36,209 nucleotides of DNA, taken from Oscillospiraceae bacterium (lineage in GTDB: Bacteria > Bacillota > Clostridia > Oscillospirales > Ruminococcaceae). The notes beneath the pieces are model-generated. The model did not search any database. It had not been told where the DNA came from and worked only from the letters and a program-made list of their open reading frames with translations. Positions 27,384-34,564 of this stretch are shown here, in pieces (the first letter of the stretch is position 1; each line of letters opens with the position of its first letter). A program made the position numbers and the translations under genes. Location: contig JAFLUG010000011.1 in assembly GCA_022508885.1 (NCBI GenBank), positions 1 through 36,209 on the forward strand. The letters are read 5' to 3'.

Positions 27384-27428
27384 CTACGAACCAGAGGGTC
27401 GGGGGTTCGAATCCCTCCTGGCGTGCCA
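27384..27428 (+). other. tRNA-Arg(ACG) 3' fragment, attachment site of an island
   Basis: These 45 bases match nucleotides 32-76 of a tRNA: anticodon loop CTACGAA (anticodon ACG), stem strand CCAGA, variable loop GGGTC, T stem-loop with GGGGG, TTCGAAT and CCCTC, acceptor strand CTGGCGT, then G and CCA. The bases before the loop (GCTTT) do not pair with CCAGA, so the 5' half is missing. Breaks at the anticodon loop are typical for integrases that use tRNA genes. The original terminator follows at 27485, so this marks the island edge, with chromosome to the right. The intact gene is not in the window. Confidence 0.8.
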
Positions 27429-27484
27429 GCGGCGAGCCGGCGTTTTCCGTCAAAGGCGGATAATGCGCGCTCGCAGTGCAATTA

Positions 27485-27519
27485 CGTCCCGCACATTTTG
27501 TGCGGGACGATTTCTTTTT
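27485..27519 (+). terminator. Terminator of the former tRNA gene
   Basis: A perfect 11-bp stem (27485-27495 with 27499-27509), a TTT loop and the tail ATTTCTTTTT, 57 bases after the tRNA fragment. Confidence 0.85.
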
Positions 27520-27585
27520 GCTCAAATAAAACGAAATCTTTTTATTAAGGTTAGACATCGGTGAGCCTCCGCTTTATGACAGTAA

Positions 27586-27614
27586 TTGACATTTTCAACG
27601 ATATGTGGTATAAT
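27586..27614 (+). promoter_or_regulatory. Consensus promoter of the FIST-GGDEF gene
   Basis: TTGACA (27586-27591), a 17-base spacer and TATAAT (27609-27614). Transcription would start near 27621, about 34 bases before the ATG. Confidence 0.85.
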
Positions 27615-27654
27615 GGATATAGTGTATAAATTACTGTTACAAAAAGGAGCAATT

Positions 27655-29397
27655 ATGAAGCAGTTTCAGATCGAATATAACGGGAAAAAGGAATTCTTGG
27701 GCGAGTTGAAGAAATTCAAAAAAACGTGCGAGGATACGCCTAAAATGATGTTTCAGATATTTTCGGATATTCTTGAAGAAAATGCGGTAAAAGAAGTGAT
27801 CGCTTCAATAGAGAAGGTGTTTCCGGGTGTTCCGTGGTTTGGCTGCTCTACCTGCGGAAATCTGGTCAATTGTCATATAACACCGCAGATAGCCGTAACA
27901 GCGACTGTTTTTGAAAGGGAATCCTCCCGGTTAAAGATATTCCAATACAATGTACAGGATAATTCTATGGAATGGGCTGCACATAAGATAATAGAAGATA
28001 CGGAAAGCTATCCGTGGGTAAAAGCTATAGAGCTGTATTTTGCTTTTCCGAAAGACTCCACTACAAAATTCAGCGAAGGTCTTAAGGATATCCGCCCTGA
28101 TATACATATGTTCGGCGGTATTGCGGGAAACGATGATATCGCTAAAGATGTGTCATACGTTTTTTCAAATGTGGGCGGTTATTCTGACAGCGACATTGTT
28201 GTGGTGTTTTACGGCGGAGATGATTTTTATGTGGACTCTATCAAAGCGACGGGCTGGAAACCGCTTGGCAGAAAGTTCCGCGTCACAAAGGCTGACGGCA
28301 CCTGTCTGCAGGAGCTTGACGGCATACCCGCTTACGATGTTTACAACAAGTATCTCAACATCAACAATGACGAGAATTTCTTCCATAATACGCTTGAATT
28401 CCCCTTGCTTTATGAATATAACGGCGTAATTATCCTTCGTGTTCCTATGGCGAGCAATCCCGACAATTCTATTTCAGTATCTGCGGATGTTGCGGTGGGA
28501 TCAACTGTCAGGCTTTCATACGGCGATCCCAAAACGATTATAGAAAGTATCGCGGAGGACAGCCGCCCTATCAAACAATTCTGTCCCGATGTGCTGCATT
28601 TCTTTTCCTGTGTGGCAAGACGCACATTCTGGGCGTCCGATGAACCGACATACGAGCTTGATACGTTCAAGGATATCGCGCCCTCAGTCGGATTCTATTC
28701 GCTGGGCGAATTTCTGCGTGCCGATAATTATCTGAGCCATCACAACGTAACACTTGTCATAGCCGCAATGCGCGAAGGCGAAGCGGATGTTTCCGGCGTA
28801 CAAAACGTTTCCGAAGCAACATCGATCTCAAAAGTACCGCTTGTGTCCCGTCTTGCGACATTTATCAGCGCGACCTCCTTAGAACTGGAGGAAATGAATA
28901 AAAAACTTATTTCCGCCGCCATAACCGACGGTCTGACGGGACTGTACAACCGCGCGGAAACTCAGAGACGCATAGGACAAAGTCTTGCTGACATACAGAA
29001 TGAGAACCTCTCTCTTATCATGATGGATATTGATAATTTTAAGAAGGTAAATGATACATACGGTCATCAGGCGGGAGACGAGGTTATTATCGCGCTGGCT
29101 GATATACTGCTGGGCGAGCAGGATCGCGTATCCGATAAAATATCCGCCGGAAGATGGGGCGGAGAGGAGTTTATGCTTGTGCTTGCGAACACCGACCTTT
29201 CAGCCGCAACCGTGATCGCGGATATGATAAGACAATGCTTTGAGCACACCGACTTTCCGACAGCCGGCACTCAGACGATAAGCGTCGGAGTGACACAGGC
29301 AAATGCAAAGGATACATTCGATGTGCTTTGCACAAGAGTCGATACCGCGCTTTACAAGGCAAAGAAAACAGGAAAGAATAAAGTGGTTACTATGTAA
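27655..29397 (+). CDS. FIST-domain diguanylate cyclase
   Basis: A 580-residue signalling protein. Residues about 1-390 look like FIST N and C domains, a ligand-sensing module (WFGCSTCGNLV near residue 62; MFGGIAGNDDIA near 146; FFSCVARRTFW near 320). Residues about 420-580 are a GGDEF domain: TDGLTGLYNRAE, MMDIDNFKKVNDTYGHQAGDE and the active-site loop RWGGEEF near residue 501. All catalytic residues are present, so it should make cyclic di-GMP from two GTP. The inhibitory RxxD site is absent: the position reads SDKI. No membrane segment, so it senses cytosolic signals. The ATG at 27655 follows AAGGAGC; an earlier in-frame ATG lies inside the promoter. Monocistronic. Confidence 0.92.
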   Translation: MKQFQIEYNGKKEFLGELKKFKKTCEDTPKMMFQIFSDILEENAVKEVIASIEKVFPGVPWFGCSTCGNLVNCHITPQIAVTATVFERESSRLKIFQYNVQDNSMEWAAHKIIEDTESYPWVKAIELYFAFPKDSTTKFSEGLKDIRPDIHMFGGIAGNDDIAKDVSYVFSNVGGYSDSDIVVVFYGGDDFYVDSIKATGWKPLGRKFRVTKADGTCLQELDGIPAYDVYNKYLNINNDENFFHNTLEFPLLYEYNGVIILRVPMASNPDNSISVSADVAVGSTVRLSYGDPKTIIESIAEDSRPIKQFCPDVLHFFSCVARRTFWASDEPTYELDTFKDIAPSVGFYSLGEFLRADNYLSHHNVTLVIAAMREGEADVSGVQNVSEATSISKVPLVSRLATFISATSLELEEMNKKLISAAITDGLTGLYNRAETQRRIGQSLADIQNENLSLIMMDIDNFKKVNDTYGHQAGDEVIIALADILLGEQDRVSDKISAGRWGGEEFMLVLANTDLSAATVIADMIRQCFEHTDFPTAGTQTISVGVTQANAKDTFDVLCTRVDTALYKAKKTGKNKVVTM

Positions 29398-29461
29398 AGT
29401 TCCCGTTCTGCCGTCAGAATTGTCTTGATACAGAATTCCGGGGATATACAATTGATGATGA

Positions 29462-29492
29462 AGACCCGCGGCGTCGCAAATGCCGCGGGTCT
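29462..29492 (+). terminator. Terminator of the FIST-GGDEF gene
   Basis: A GC-rich 11-bp stem (29462-29472 with 29482-29492) with a 9-base loop, but only a short T-run after it. The 29398-29735 gap also holds the promoter at 29624 and the leader frame at 29671. Confidence 0.65.
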
Positions 29493-29623
29493 TTGTCATA
29501 ATTCTTCCAATGCCTTGCCCATTGTAAAGACAACCCTATCGAGTCCCGTGACGTCATACGCGCGCGGCGGAATATGATAAGCTCCCATATTCTTCATTTC
29601 AGACGGTATATTTACAAAACCCA

Positions 29624-29652
29624 TTGACATTACGCCCGATAGTATTTAAAAT
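29624..29652 (+). promoter_or_regulatory. Promoter of the coiled-coil/HTH gene
   Basis: TTGACA (29624-29629), a 17-base spacer and TAAAAT (29647-29652), starting transcription near 29659, just before the leader frame. Confidence 0.7.
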
Positions 29653-29670
29653 ATAGATAGTGAGGCAGAA

Positions 29671-29739
29671 TTGAACGCGGAAGAAAAGATGTTTCGCGAC
29701 GCCTTTATAAAAATCAATGCTCGGGAGGACGTGCTATGA
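29671..29739 (+). CDS. Possible 22-residue leader peptide
   Basis: A TTG-started frame with GAGG five bases upstream, ending in an ATGA overlap with the next gene. It reads (M)NAEEKMFRDAFIKINARE and four more residues. The pattern resembles the N-terminal end of small anti-sigma-like proteins (compare YIDAYRSIKAPETL in the gene at 33941), so it may be a coupled leader peptide or a gene remnant. Support is limited to position and ribosome site. Confidence 0.35.
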   Translation: MNAEEKMFRDAFIKINAREDVL

Positions 29740-30956
29740 TAGGATATATCAAACCCAAAAAGCTAAAGGAGACAGAGAGATTTTTCCTGGCTGATGAATG
29801 CCCGGGCTATGTGTTTGAATATTACGATGAAAAAACAGGAGAATACCGAAGAATGCCGTATTCTGCGGCAGTTTCGGAAGAGGACGCGCAGGTCGGCATA
29901 TTTGAATGTCAATGGAACGACATTATCGCCGAGGATCTGAAAGAGCTTGATAAAACGCGGGACGAGCTGATAGCCAAAAGAGCGGTGATAAGAGCAAGGC
30001 TCGAAAGAATAATCGAACAGCTTGATTCAAGACCTGACCCGAACGAATATCCCGATGATTTCGGCGGGCTTACAGACGAACAGTTTTTCGAGCTTCAGGA
30101 GTATGAAGAAGAGCTCGGTGACAAAATAAAGGCTCTCGACGAAAAAGAAAAAAGAGCGCTTAAGCTTATTGAGGAAAACAAATGGAATGTCAAAAACCGT
30201 CATATACGCTTTTCTGAAAAGCGCGTTGATACCGAGGTCGAAGACGGAAAAAAATATTTCTACATAGATTTTGAAGAGGAAACCGACGGAATCGTAGGCC
30301 GCGTAAAGGCAAGGACGTTAGACGAGCTTAAGCAAAAGGTTAGCCTTGAAAACGACCGCTTTCGCATAGAGCAGGGCGTTATCCCCGAAGGAGGGGACTT
30401 CTGGCTTTCCGCGATAGTCGAGCGGCAGATAGCGGCGCTTTCGGCTGCCGAAACAAGATATTTATTGAAGCTGTTCAATCTTGCCGTGTTTTCGGGCGCT
30501 ATCGACCGAAAAGCAGCGAGGGAGAAGATATATGAGCTGTTGGGGGTTAGCGGGTTTCTTGAGAAAAGCAATAAAGAAGAGCTCAGCCGAGAGAGTATTG
30601 TGCTGCGTTACGCGGGCGACGGAGCGGACGACCGTTGGGATAAATACACATTTTCCAAGTACATAAACGGCTACATTAAAGAGAAAGGCATCAGCATAAC
30701 AGAGCTCGCCGGCAGGATAGGCTGCAACCGCTCAAGCTTGTCCGGAAATATCAACGGTTCTCATAAGCCGAGCCGCGACCGCGCCGTAAAGCTGGCAGTG
30801 GCTATGGAGCTGTCCGTTGATGATATACGGATATTTTTAGGCTCCTCGGGGTATACCTTTCCAAGCACCGACATCGATTATACGATAGTAAAACGTCTCA
30901 GCGAGGGCGGGCATAAGTGGTATGACATATTGGCTCTGCTGGGCGTGGGAAAATAG
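29736..30956 (+). CDS. Coiled-coil protein with C-terminal XRE HTH
   Basis: A 406-residue protein I cannot assign to a named family. Residues about 65-155 are strongly charged and helical (coiled coil, DELIAKRAVIRARLERI ... EEELGDKIKALDEKEKRA). Residues about 160-290 form a mixed segment. Residues about 310-372 are an XRE-type helix-turn-helix (ISITELAGRIGCNRSSLSGNINGSHKPSRDRAVKLAVAM), followed by a short tail (YTIVKRLSEGGHKWYDILALLGVGK). It is probably a DNA-binding regulator or adaptor that dimerises through the coiled coil. The ATG follows GGGAGG and overlaps the stop of the leader frame. It is followed by a strong terminator. Confidence 0.75.
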   Translation: MIGYIKPKKLKETERFFLADECPGYVFEYYDEKTGEYRRMPYSAAVSEEDAQVGIFECQWNDIIAEDLKELDKTRDELIAKRAVIRARLERIIEQLDSRPDPNEYPDDFGGLTDEQFFELQEYEEELGDKIKALDEKEKRALKLIEENKWNVKNRHIRFSEKRVDTEVEDGKKYFYIDFEEETDGIVGRVKARTLDELKQKVSLENDRFRIEQGVIPEGGDFWLSAIVERQIAALSAAETRYLLKLFNLAVFSGAIDRKAAREKIYELLGVSGFLEKSNKEELSRESIVLRYAGDGADDRWDKYTFSKYINGYIKEKGISITELAGRIGCNRSSLSGNINGSHKPSRDRAVKLAVAMELSVDDIRIFLGSSGYTFPSTDIDYTIVKRLSEGGHKWYDILALLGVGK

Positions 30957-30970
30957 TTTTTTACCGTCTG

Positions 30971-31000
30971 AGGTGTTGCATTGCGTGCAACACCTTTTTT
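30971..31000 (+). terminator. Terminator of the coiled-coil/HTH gene
   Basis: A perfect 10-bp stem (30971-30980 with 30986-30995), a TTGCG loop and a run of seven T. Confidence 0.9.
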
Positions 31001-31083
31001 TCCTGAAAATATCCTGCGCTGTTGCAAACGATGCACCTCCTGACTGAATTTTCCGTGCTATAATCAAATCATACAAATAAAGG

Positions 31084-31182
31084 CGAGCCGCCTTTGGCAA
31101 TTCGTTTCAAGCGTGAAACGTTGTCAAAGGTTGTTGCTCGAATCGTGCGATACTTCTATATCGCGCGTTTCTTAATGAAACG
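31084..31182 (+). promoter_or_regulatory. Structured 5' leader of the clpP-like/virD4-like pair
   Basis: The leader folds into nested stems: CGAGC 31084-31088 with GCTCG 31136-31140; CCTTTGGCAA 31091-31100 with TTGTCAAAGG 31121-31130 (one G-U pair); CGTTTCA 31103-31109 with TGAAACG 31114-31120. A second hairpin pairs 31144-31152 with 31159-31167. A third, CGTTTC 31166-31171 with GAAACG 31177-31182, overlaps the second and reaches the first base of the GGAGG ribosome site. The two can not form fully together, so a switch controlling translation is possible. A TATAAT at 31059-31064 may be the promoter -10. No known riboswitch family was recognised. Confidence 0.6.
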
Positions 31183-31194
31183 GAGGAATTGATC

Positions 31195-31818
31195 ATGGAA
31201 AACGAGATCAGACTTGAAGGAAGCGCATATTCGGGGGGAATGCTGCCGTGCGGCACTGTGGTCGAGGATTCAAACGGAATGAACCAACTGAATCTCCTGT
31301 CCTTGCATTTGTCCCGCGGTCGGCTGTTTATTGACGGTGAAATAGACATGAACACGGCAAACCGCTTCGCAAGCGCCATGCTTCACCTCGCGGATATGCA
31401 AAGCCCCGTGGATATCTTTATAAACAGTCCCGGGGGCAGAGTTGACGCGGGGCTTATGATGTACGATATCATACGGTCATACGGTCGGAAGATAAATATG
31501 TATTGCACGGGTTTGGCCGCAAGCATGGGCGCTGTGTTGCTGGCGGGAGGTCAGAGGGGCAGGCGCTTTATCCTGCCGCACTCCAGGGTAATGATACATG
31601 AGCCGCTTATTGCCGGAGGACTCGGAGGTTCGGCTTCAACCATTGAAAAAACAGCGAAAAATATCCTGGACATCAAGAAACAGATAAACAGCATTCTTGC
31701 CGAACACACCGGAAAGTCCCTTTCCGAGATAAACAAGGCGACCTCGGCAGACAACTATATGGACGCGCGGCAGGCGGTCGATTTCGGCATCTGCGACGGG
31801 ATAAGGAACATTTTTTAA
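31195..31818 (+). CDS. ClpP-family serine protease
   Basis: A 207-residue ClpP-like protease. The catalytic triad appears complete: Ser in GLAASMGAV, His in VMIHEP and Asp in SADNYMDARQA. The family core FINSPGGRVDAGLMMYDII is present. The length is that of ClpP, but the N-terminal 30 residues do not look like the usual ClpP axial loop, and the next gene is a DNA-translocase-like ATPase rather than clpX. A divergent, second ClpP paralogue is therefore likely. The ATG at 31195 has GGAGG eight bases upstream and is preferred to the TTG at 31189. The following gene starts 13 bases after its stop. Confidence 0.85.
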   Translation: MENEIRLEGSAYSGGMLPCGTVVEDSNGMNQLNLLSLHLSRGRLFIDGEIDMNTANRFASAMLHLADMQSPVDIFINSPGGRVDAGLMMYDIIRSYGRKINMYCTGLAASMGAVLLAGGQRGRRFILPHSRVMIHEPLIAGGLGGSASTIEKTAKNILDIKKQINSILAEHTGKSLSEINKATSADNYMDARQAVDFGICDGIRNIF

Positions 31819-31831
31819 GGAGGGATTTAAC

Positions 31832-33139
31832 ATGAACAAAACAAACATAAGCCTGAACATCACGGCCGCCCATAAAACAAACAGTATGATACTGCCGAAT
31901 GGCAGTATATGCAGTATGGACGGCATTGCCACGCGCCTTAATAACAATGTCATTATTCTGGGCGCCTCAGGCTCGGGCAAGACACGCGGCGCGGTAATAC
32001 CGAATCTCTTATCCGCGGTCGGCAGCTATATAATAACCGACCCCAAGGGTAATCTGTATAAAAAATACGGCGGATATATGCGTGAAATGGGCTATCGGGT
32101 GGTCGATCTCGACCTTATCCATCCCGAGCGCTCGGTATGTTATAATCCTCTTTGCTACGTCAGAAGTACAAATGACATTCTCAAGCTCGCGCATCAGATA
32201 GTTTACGGCTCAAATGTAAAAAAGGGCGGAAACTACGACCCGTTCTGGGACAGAGCAAGCTGTATACTGCTTTCGGCGCTGATAGGTTATTTTCTTGACG
32301 GAGGAAAAGGGGTGGAATGCAGCATTCAGGGTATAATACGCCTGCTTTCCATGATAGACGTCGAGGCGGTAGAGGACGGCGAGGACTGCGAGATCGACAG
32401 TGCCTTTGCCATTGTAAACCGCAGGCATAAAGAAGAAAACGGCGAGGACTGCTGGTCGTATACACAGTACAAAAAGTTCAAGAATCTGGCCCGCAAGACC
32501 AACAGCTGTATCATCGCGACGCTCCATGCGGTCCTCGGCGAGCTTGACATCAAGGAGCTTCGTCAGATGATGCTGTACGACGAACTGGACATCGAGTCAG
32601 TCGGGAACCGTAAGACGGTGATATTCGTTGAGATAAGCGACACAGACCGTTCCAAGGACACGCTGGCAAATATCTTCTACAGCCAGGCTATGAACATTCT
32701 GTGCTCCTATGCCGACGAGCAGTGCAGCGACAGCAGACTTCCCGTTCCCGTGAGATTCATTCTCGATGACTTTGCCACAAATTGCCGTATTGACGGCTTT
32801 GAGAATATGATCTCCAACATTCGCTCGAGAAACATCTCGGCTGTACTTATCCTTCAGTCGATAGCCCAGCTCGAGGAGGGGTACAGCGTCAGCGCCCATA
32901 CCATAATGGACAACTGTGACACGCAGGTATATCTCGGCGGAAACGATCTCGACACAGCCTCAGTTATCGCAAAAAAATGCAACAAGCCTCTTTCGCAGGT
33001 GCTGAATATGCCGCTTTCAACTAACTGGATATTCAGACGCGGAGAGCCGCCTCTGCTTTCTAAGACAGTGGACCTCAGCGAGTATAACATAGATTTTGCG
33101 TCGGACCGCAAGGAGGATATCGGCTGCCGCCTCGTCTGA
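31832..33139 (+). CDS. VirD4/TraG-like ATPase without membrane anchor
   Basis: A 435-residue ATPase of the VirD4/TraG coupling-protein family. The Walker A is LGASGSGKTRG (near residue 44), followed by VIPNLL and IITDPKGNLYKKYG, both typical of the family; Walker B is RFILDDFATN (near residue 308) and a VLILQSIAQLEEGY sensor region follows. Family members in conjugation are about 600 residues with N-terminal membrane helices; those are absent here, and no relaxase or type IV secretion gene is near. It starts 13 bases after the ClpP-like gene with AAGGAGGG before the ATG, so the two form an operon. It may be a domesticated translocase feeding DNA or protein to the protease. Confidence 0.85.
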   Translation: MNKTNISLNITAAHKTNSMILPNGSICSMDGIATRLNNNVIILGASGSGKTRGAVIPNLLSAVGSYIITDPKGNLYKKYGGYMREMGYRVVDLDLIHPERSVCYNPLCYVRSTNDILKLAHQIVYGSNVKKGGNYDPFWDRASCILLSALIGYFLDGGKGVECSIQGIIRLLSMIDVEAVEDGEDCEIDSAFAIVNRRHKEENGEDCWSYTQYKKFKNLARKTNSCIIATLHAVLGELDIKELRQMMLYDELDIESVGNRKTVIFVEISDTDRSKDTLANIFYSQAMNILCSYADEQCSDSRLPVPVRFILDDFATNCRIDGFENMISNIRSRNISAVLILQSIAQLEEGYSVSAHTIMDNCDTQVYLGGNDLDTASVIAKKCNKPLSQVLNMPLSTNWIFRRGEPPLLSKTVDLSEYNIDFASDRKEDIGCRLV

Positions 33140-33158
33140 AGCGCTTATTTTATACGAA

Positions 33159-33202
33159 GAAAAGCCTGTTTGGTTATCCGGCCGAGCGGGCTTTTCCTTT
33201 TT
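33159..33202 (+). terminator. Terminator after the virD4-like gene
   Basis: GAAAAGCCTG (33159-33168) pairs with CGGGCTTTTC (33187-33196), one G-U pair, followed by a run of T to 33202. Confidence 0.75.
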
Positions 33203-33220
33203 ACACGGTCTGTCCGCCGG

Positions 33221-33249
33221 TTGACATTTTAAACCATGTCTGATATAAT
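33221..33249 (+). promoter_or_regulatory. Housekeeping promoter of the ECF sigma operon
   Basis: TTGACA (33221-33226), a 17-base spacer and TATAAT (33244-33249). It would give a leader of about 200 bases before the sigma gene at 33456. The leader has no supported gene. Confidence 0.8.
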
Positions 33250-33384
33250 AAAAGCATAAATGCGCGTATCGGGCGATTACAGAAAGCAGAATAATCAACC
33301 GAAGATATGCCATGATAAATATCAGATATGTCAAAGGCAAAGATACAACACTTCGGTTCAGATGATTATCACTTGCAAGTGCGC

Positions 33385-33436
33385 TTTTTAAAAAATTTTT
33401 TAAAAAATGTGACCAAACGCATTTCATATGCGTTTA
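33385..33436 (+). promoter_or_regulatory. Possible ECF autoregulatory promoter with A/T tracts
   Basis: Alternating runs of T5-A6-T6-A6 (33385-33407) look like an UP element. They are followed by GTGACC (33409-33414), 16 bases and CGTTTA (33431-33436), the spacing of ECF promoters. AAACGCAT (33415-33422) and ATGCGTTT (33428-33435) form an inverted repeat. Transcription would start next to the AGGAGGTG ribosome site. Inference. Confidence 0.45.
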
Positions 33437-33455
33437 CATAATAGGAGGTGAGAAC

Positions 33456-33944
33456 TTGAGCGGTTCTCATACCGATGTAATTGAGCATGCCTATCACGAG
33501 TACGCGGACATGTTGTACCGAATAGCTTTCACTTACATGCACAACAGAGAGGACGCTGAGGACGCCGTACACGACGCTTTCGTTACATACATCGAGAAAG
33601 CGCCAGTTTTTTCGGACGACGCGCACGAACGCGCGTGGATGGTACGCGTTACGGTAAACAAATGCCTTGACGCGAAGCGTCGGCACAAGATACGGCAGTA
33701 TACGCCGCTTGAGGACGCCGGTGTTCAGTCGGAAGCCGCTGCTGACGAGCTGCCAACTGAGCTGAGCGACGCGCTTGACAGACTGCCCGACAAACTGCGG
33801 ATCGTAACGATACTGCACTATTTTGAAGGGTTTTCCGTCAAGGAAGTGGCAGCCATGACCTCAGCCACCGCATCAGCAGTAAAGATGCGGCTCGCGCGCG
33901 CAAGAGAGATGCTGAAAGAAGCTTTAGGAGGTGAATCTATATGA
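33456..33944 (+). CDS. ECF-type RNA polymerase sigma factor
   Basis: A 162-residue sigma-70 family protein with only regions 2 and 4, as in ECF sigma factors. Region 2 is seen in ADMLYRIAFTYMHNREDAEDAVHDAFVTYIEK and the following ERAWMVRVTVNKCLDAKR; region 4 in LPDKLRIVTILHYFEGFSVKEVAAMTSATASAVKMRLARARE. It would direct RNA polymerase to a small regulon. The TTG start is well supported by AGGAGGTG five bases upstream. It overlaps the anti-sigma gene by ATGA, the usual pairing. Two promoters are suggested upstream, one of which may be its own target. Confidence 0.93.
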   Translation: MSGSHTDVIEHAYHEYADMLYRIAFTYMHNREDAEDAVHDAFVTYIEKAPVFSDDAHERAWMVRVTVNKCLDAKRRHKIRQYTPLEDAGVQSEAAADELPTELSDALDRLPDKLRIVTILHYFEGFSVKEVAAMTSATASAVKMRLARAREMLKEALGGESI

Positions 33945-34534
33945 TACCTGAAAAATACATTGACGCATATAGAAGTATAAAAGCTCCCGAAACGCTTCAT
34001 GACCGCGTAACAGCGTCATCTGCATCTCCCGTGAGACGTACCCGCGCACTGCTGAAGCTGATTGCCGCAGGCGCCTCGCTCGCGGCGTCATTCGCTGTCA
34101 TCACCGTCGCCGTGATCGCGTTTAACATGAGCCGCTCCGATATCGGCGCGTATATTGCCTACAACGGACAGCCTGTCGAAACCTCTGTCGCTATTACAAT
34201 GAACGAGGTTTCCCAAATAAAGGCTTTCGGCATAGGCATGTCGGACTACGGCGGTATCAGGCTCGAGGTACACACCACCGGCACAGCGACCGTTACTGTT
34301 TCAAGCGGAACTCTCACTCTTGTTGATGAATACGGCACAGCGACGGACTCGGGCAGCCTCCTGACACTTTCCGATGACAAGGATTCTCACACCGTGTACT
34401 GGCAGGCGGATTTCTACGAGGTGATCGAGGGCGAGCCGTTCTCGCTCGTTATCGCGGAAGAACACGGCTCTGTCACCTATACGCTCACGGATTCCAACGG
34501 AGAGCTTACGCTCACCAAGAACAGCAAAAACTAA
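33941..34534 (+). CDS. Membrane anti-sigma factor
   Basis: A 197-residue protein coupled to the sigma gene by an ATGA overlap. The short cytoplasmic N-terminus (YIDAYRSIKAPETLHDRV) is typical of anti-sigma proteins in clostridia. One membrane helix follows (LLKLIAAGASLAASFAVITVAVIAF, residues about 38-60). The outer part (residues 65-197) is a beta-rich domain with no motif I can name; it resembles DUF4179-type sensor domains only loosely. By position it should hold the sigma factor at the membrane until an envelope signal arrives. Confidence 0.8.
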   Translation: MIPEKYIDAYRSIKAPETLHDRVTASSASPVRRTRALLKLIAAGASLAASFAVITVAVIAFNMSRSDIGAYIAYNGQPVETSVAITMNEVSQIKAFGIGMSDYGGIRLEVHTTGTATVTVSSGTLTLVDEYGTATDSGSLLTLSDDKDSHTVYWQADFYEVIEGEPFSLVIAEEHGSVTYTLTDSNGELTLTKNSKN

Positions 34535-34564
34535 TTTTTTACACAGTAAAGGAGAAAAAACAAA

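Noticed and set aside
27253-27558. 101-codon minus-strand frame containing ARQEGFEPPTLWF
   Set aside because: The peptide is the well-known false translation of the antisense strand of a tRNA 3' end; it has no ribosome site and crosses the tRNA fragment and its terminator.
29496-29630. 44-codon minus-strand frame starting MSMGFVNIPSEMKNMGAYHI
   Set aside because: No ribosome site, and its start overlaps the promoter at 29624-29652. It could be a gene remnant but cannot be supported.
33017-33427. 136-codon minus-strand frame over the sigma leader
   Set aside because: Runs antisense through a terminator, a consensus promoter and the end of the virD4-like gene; no ribosome site or domain.
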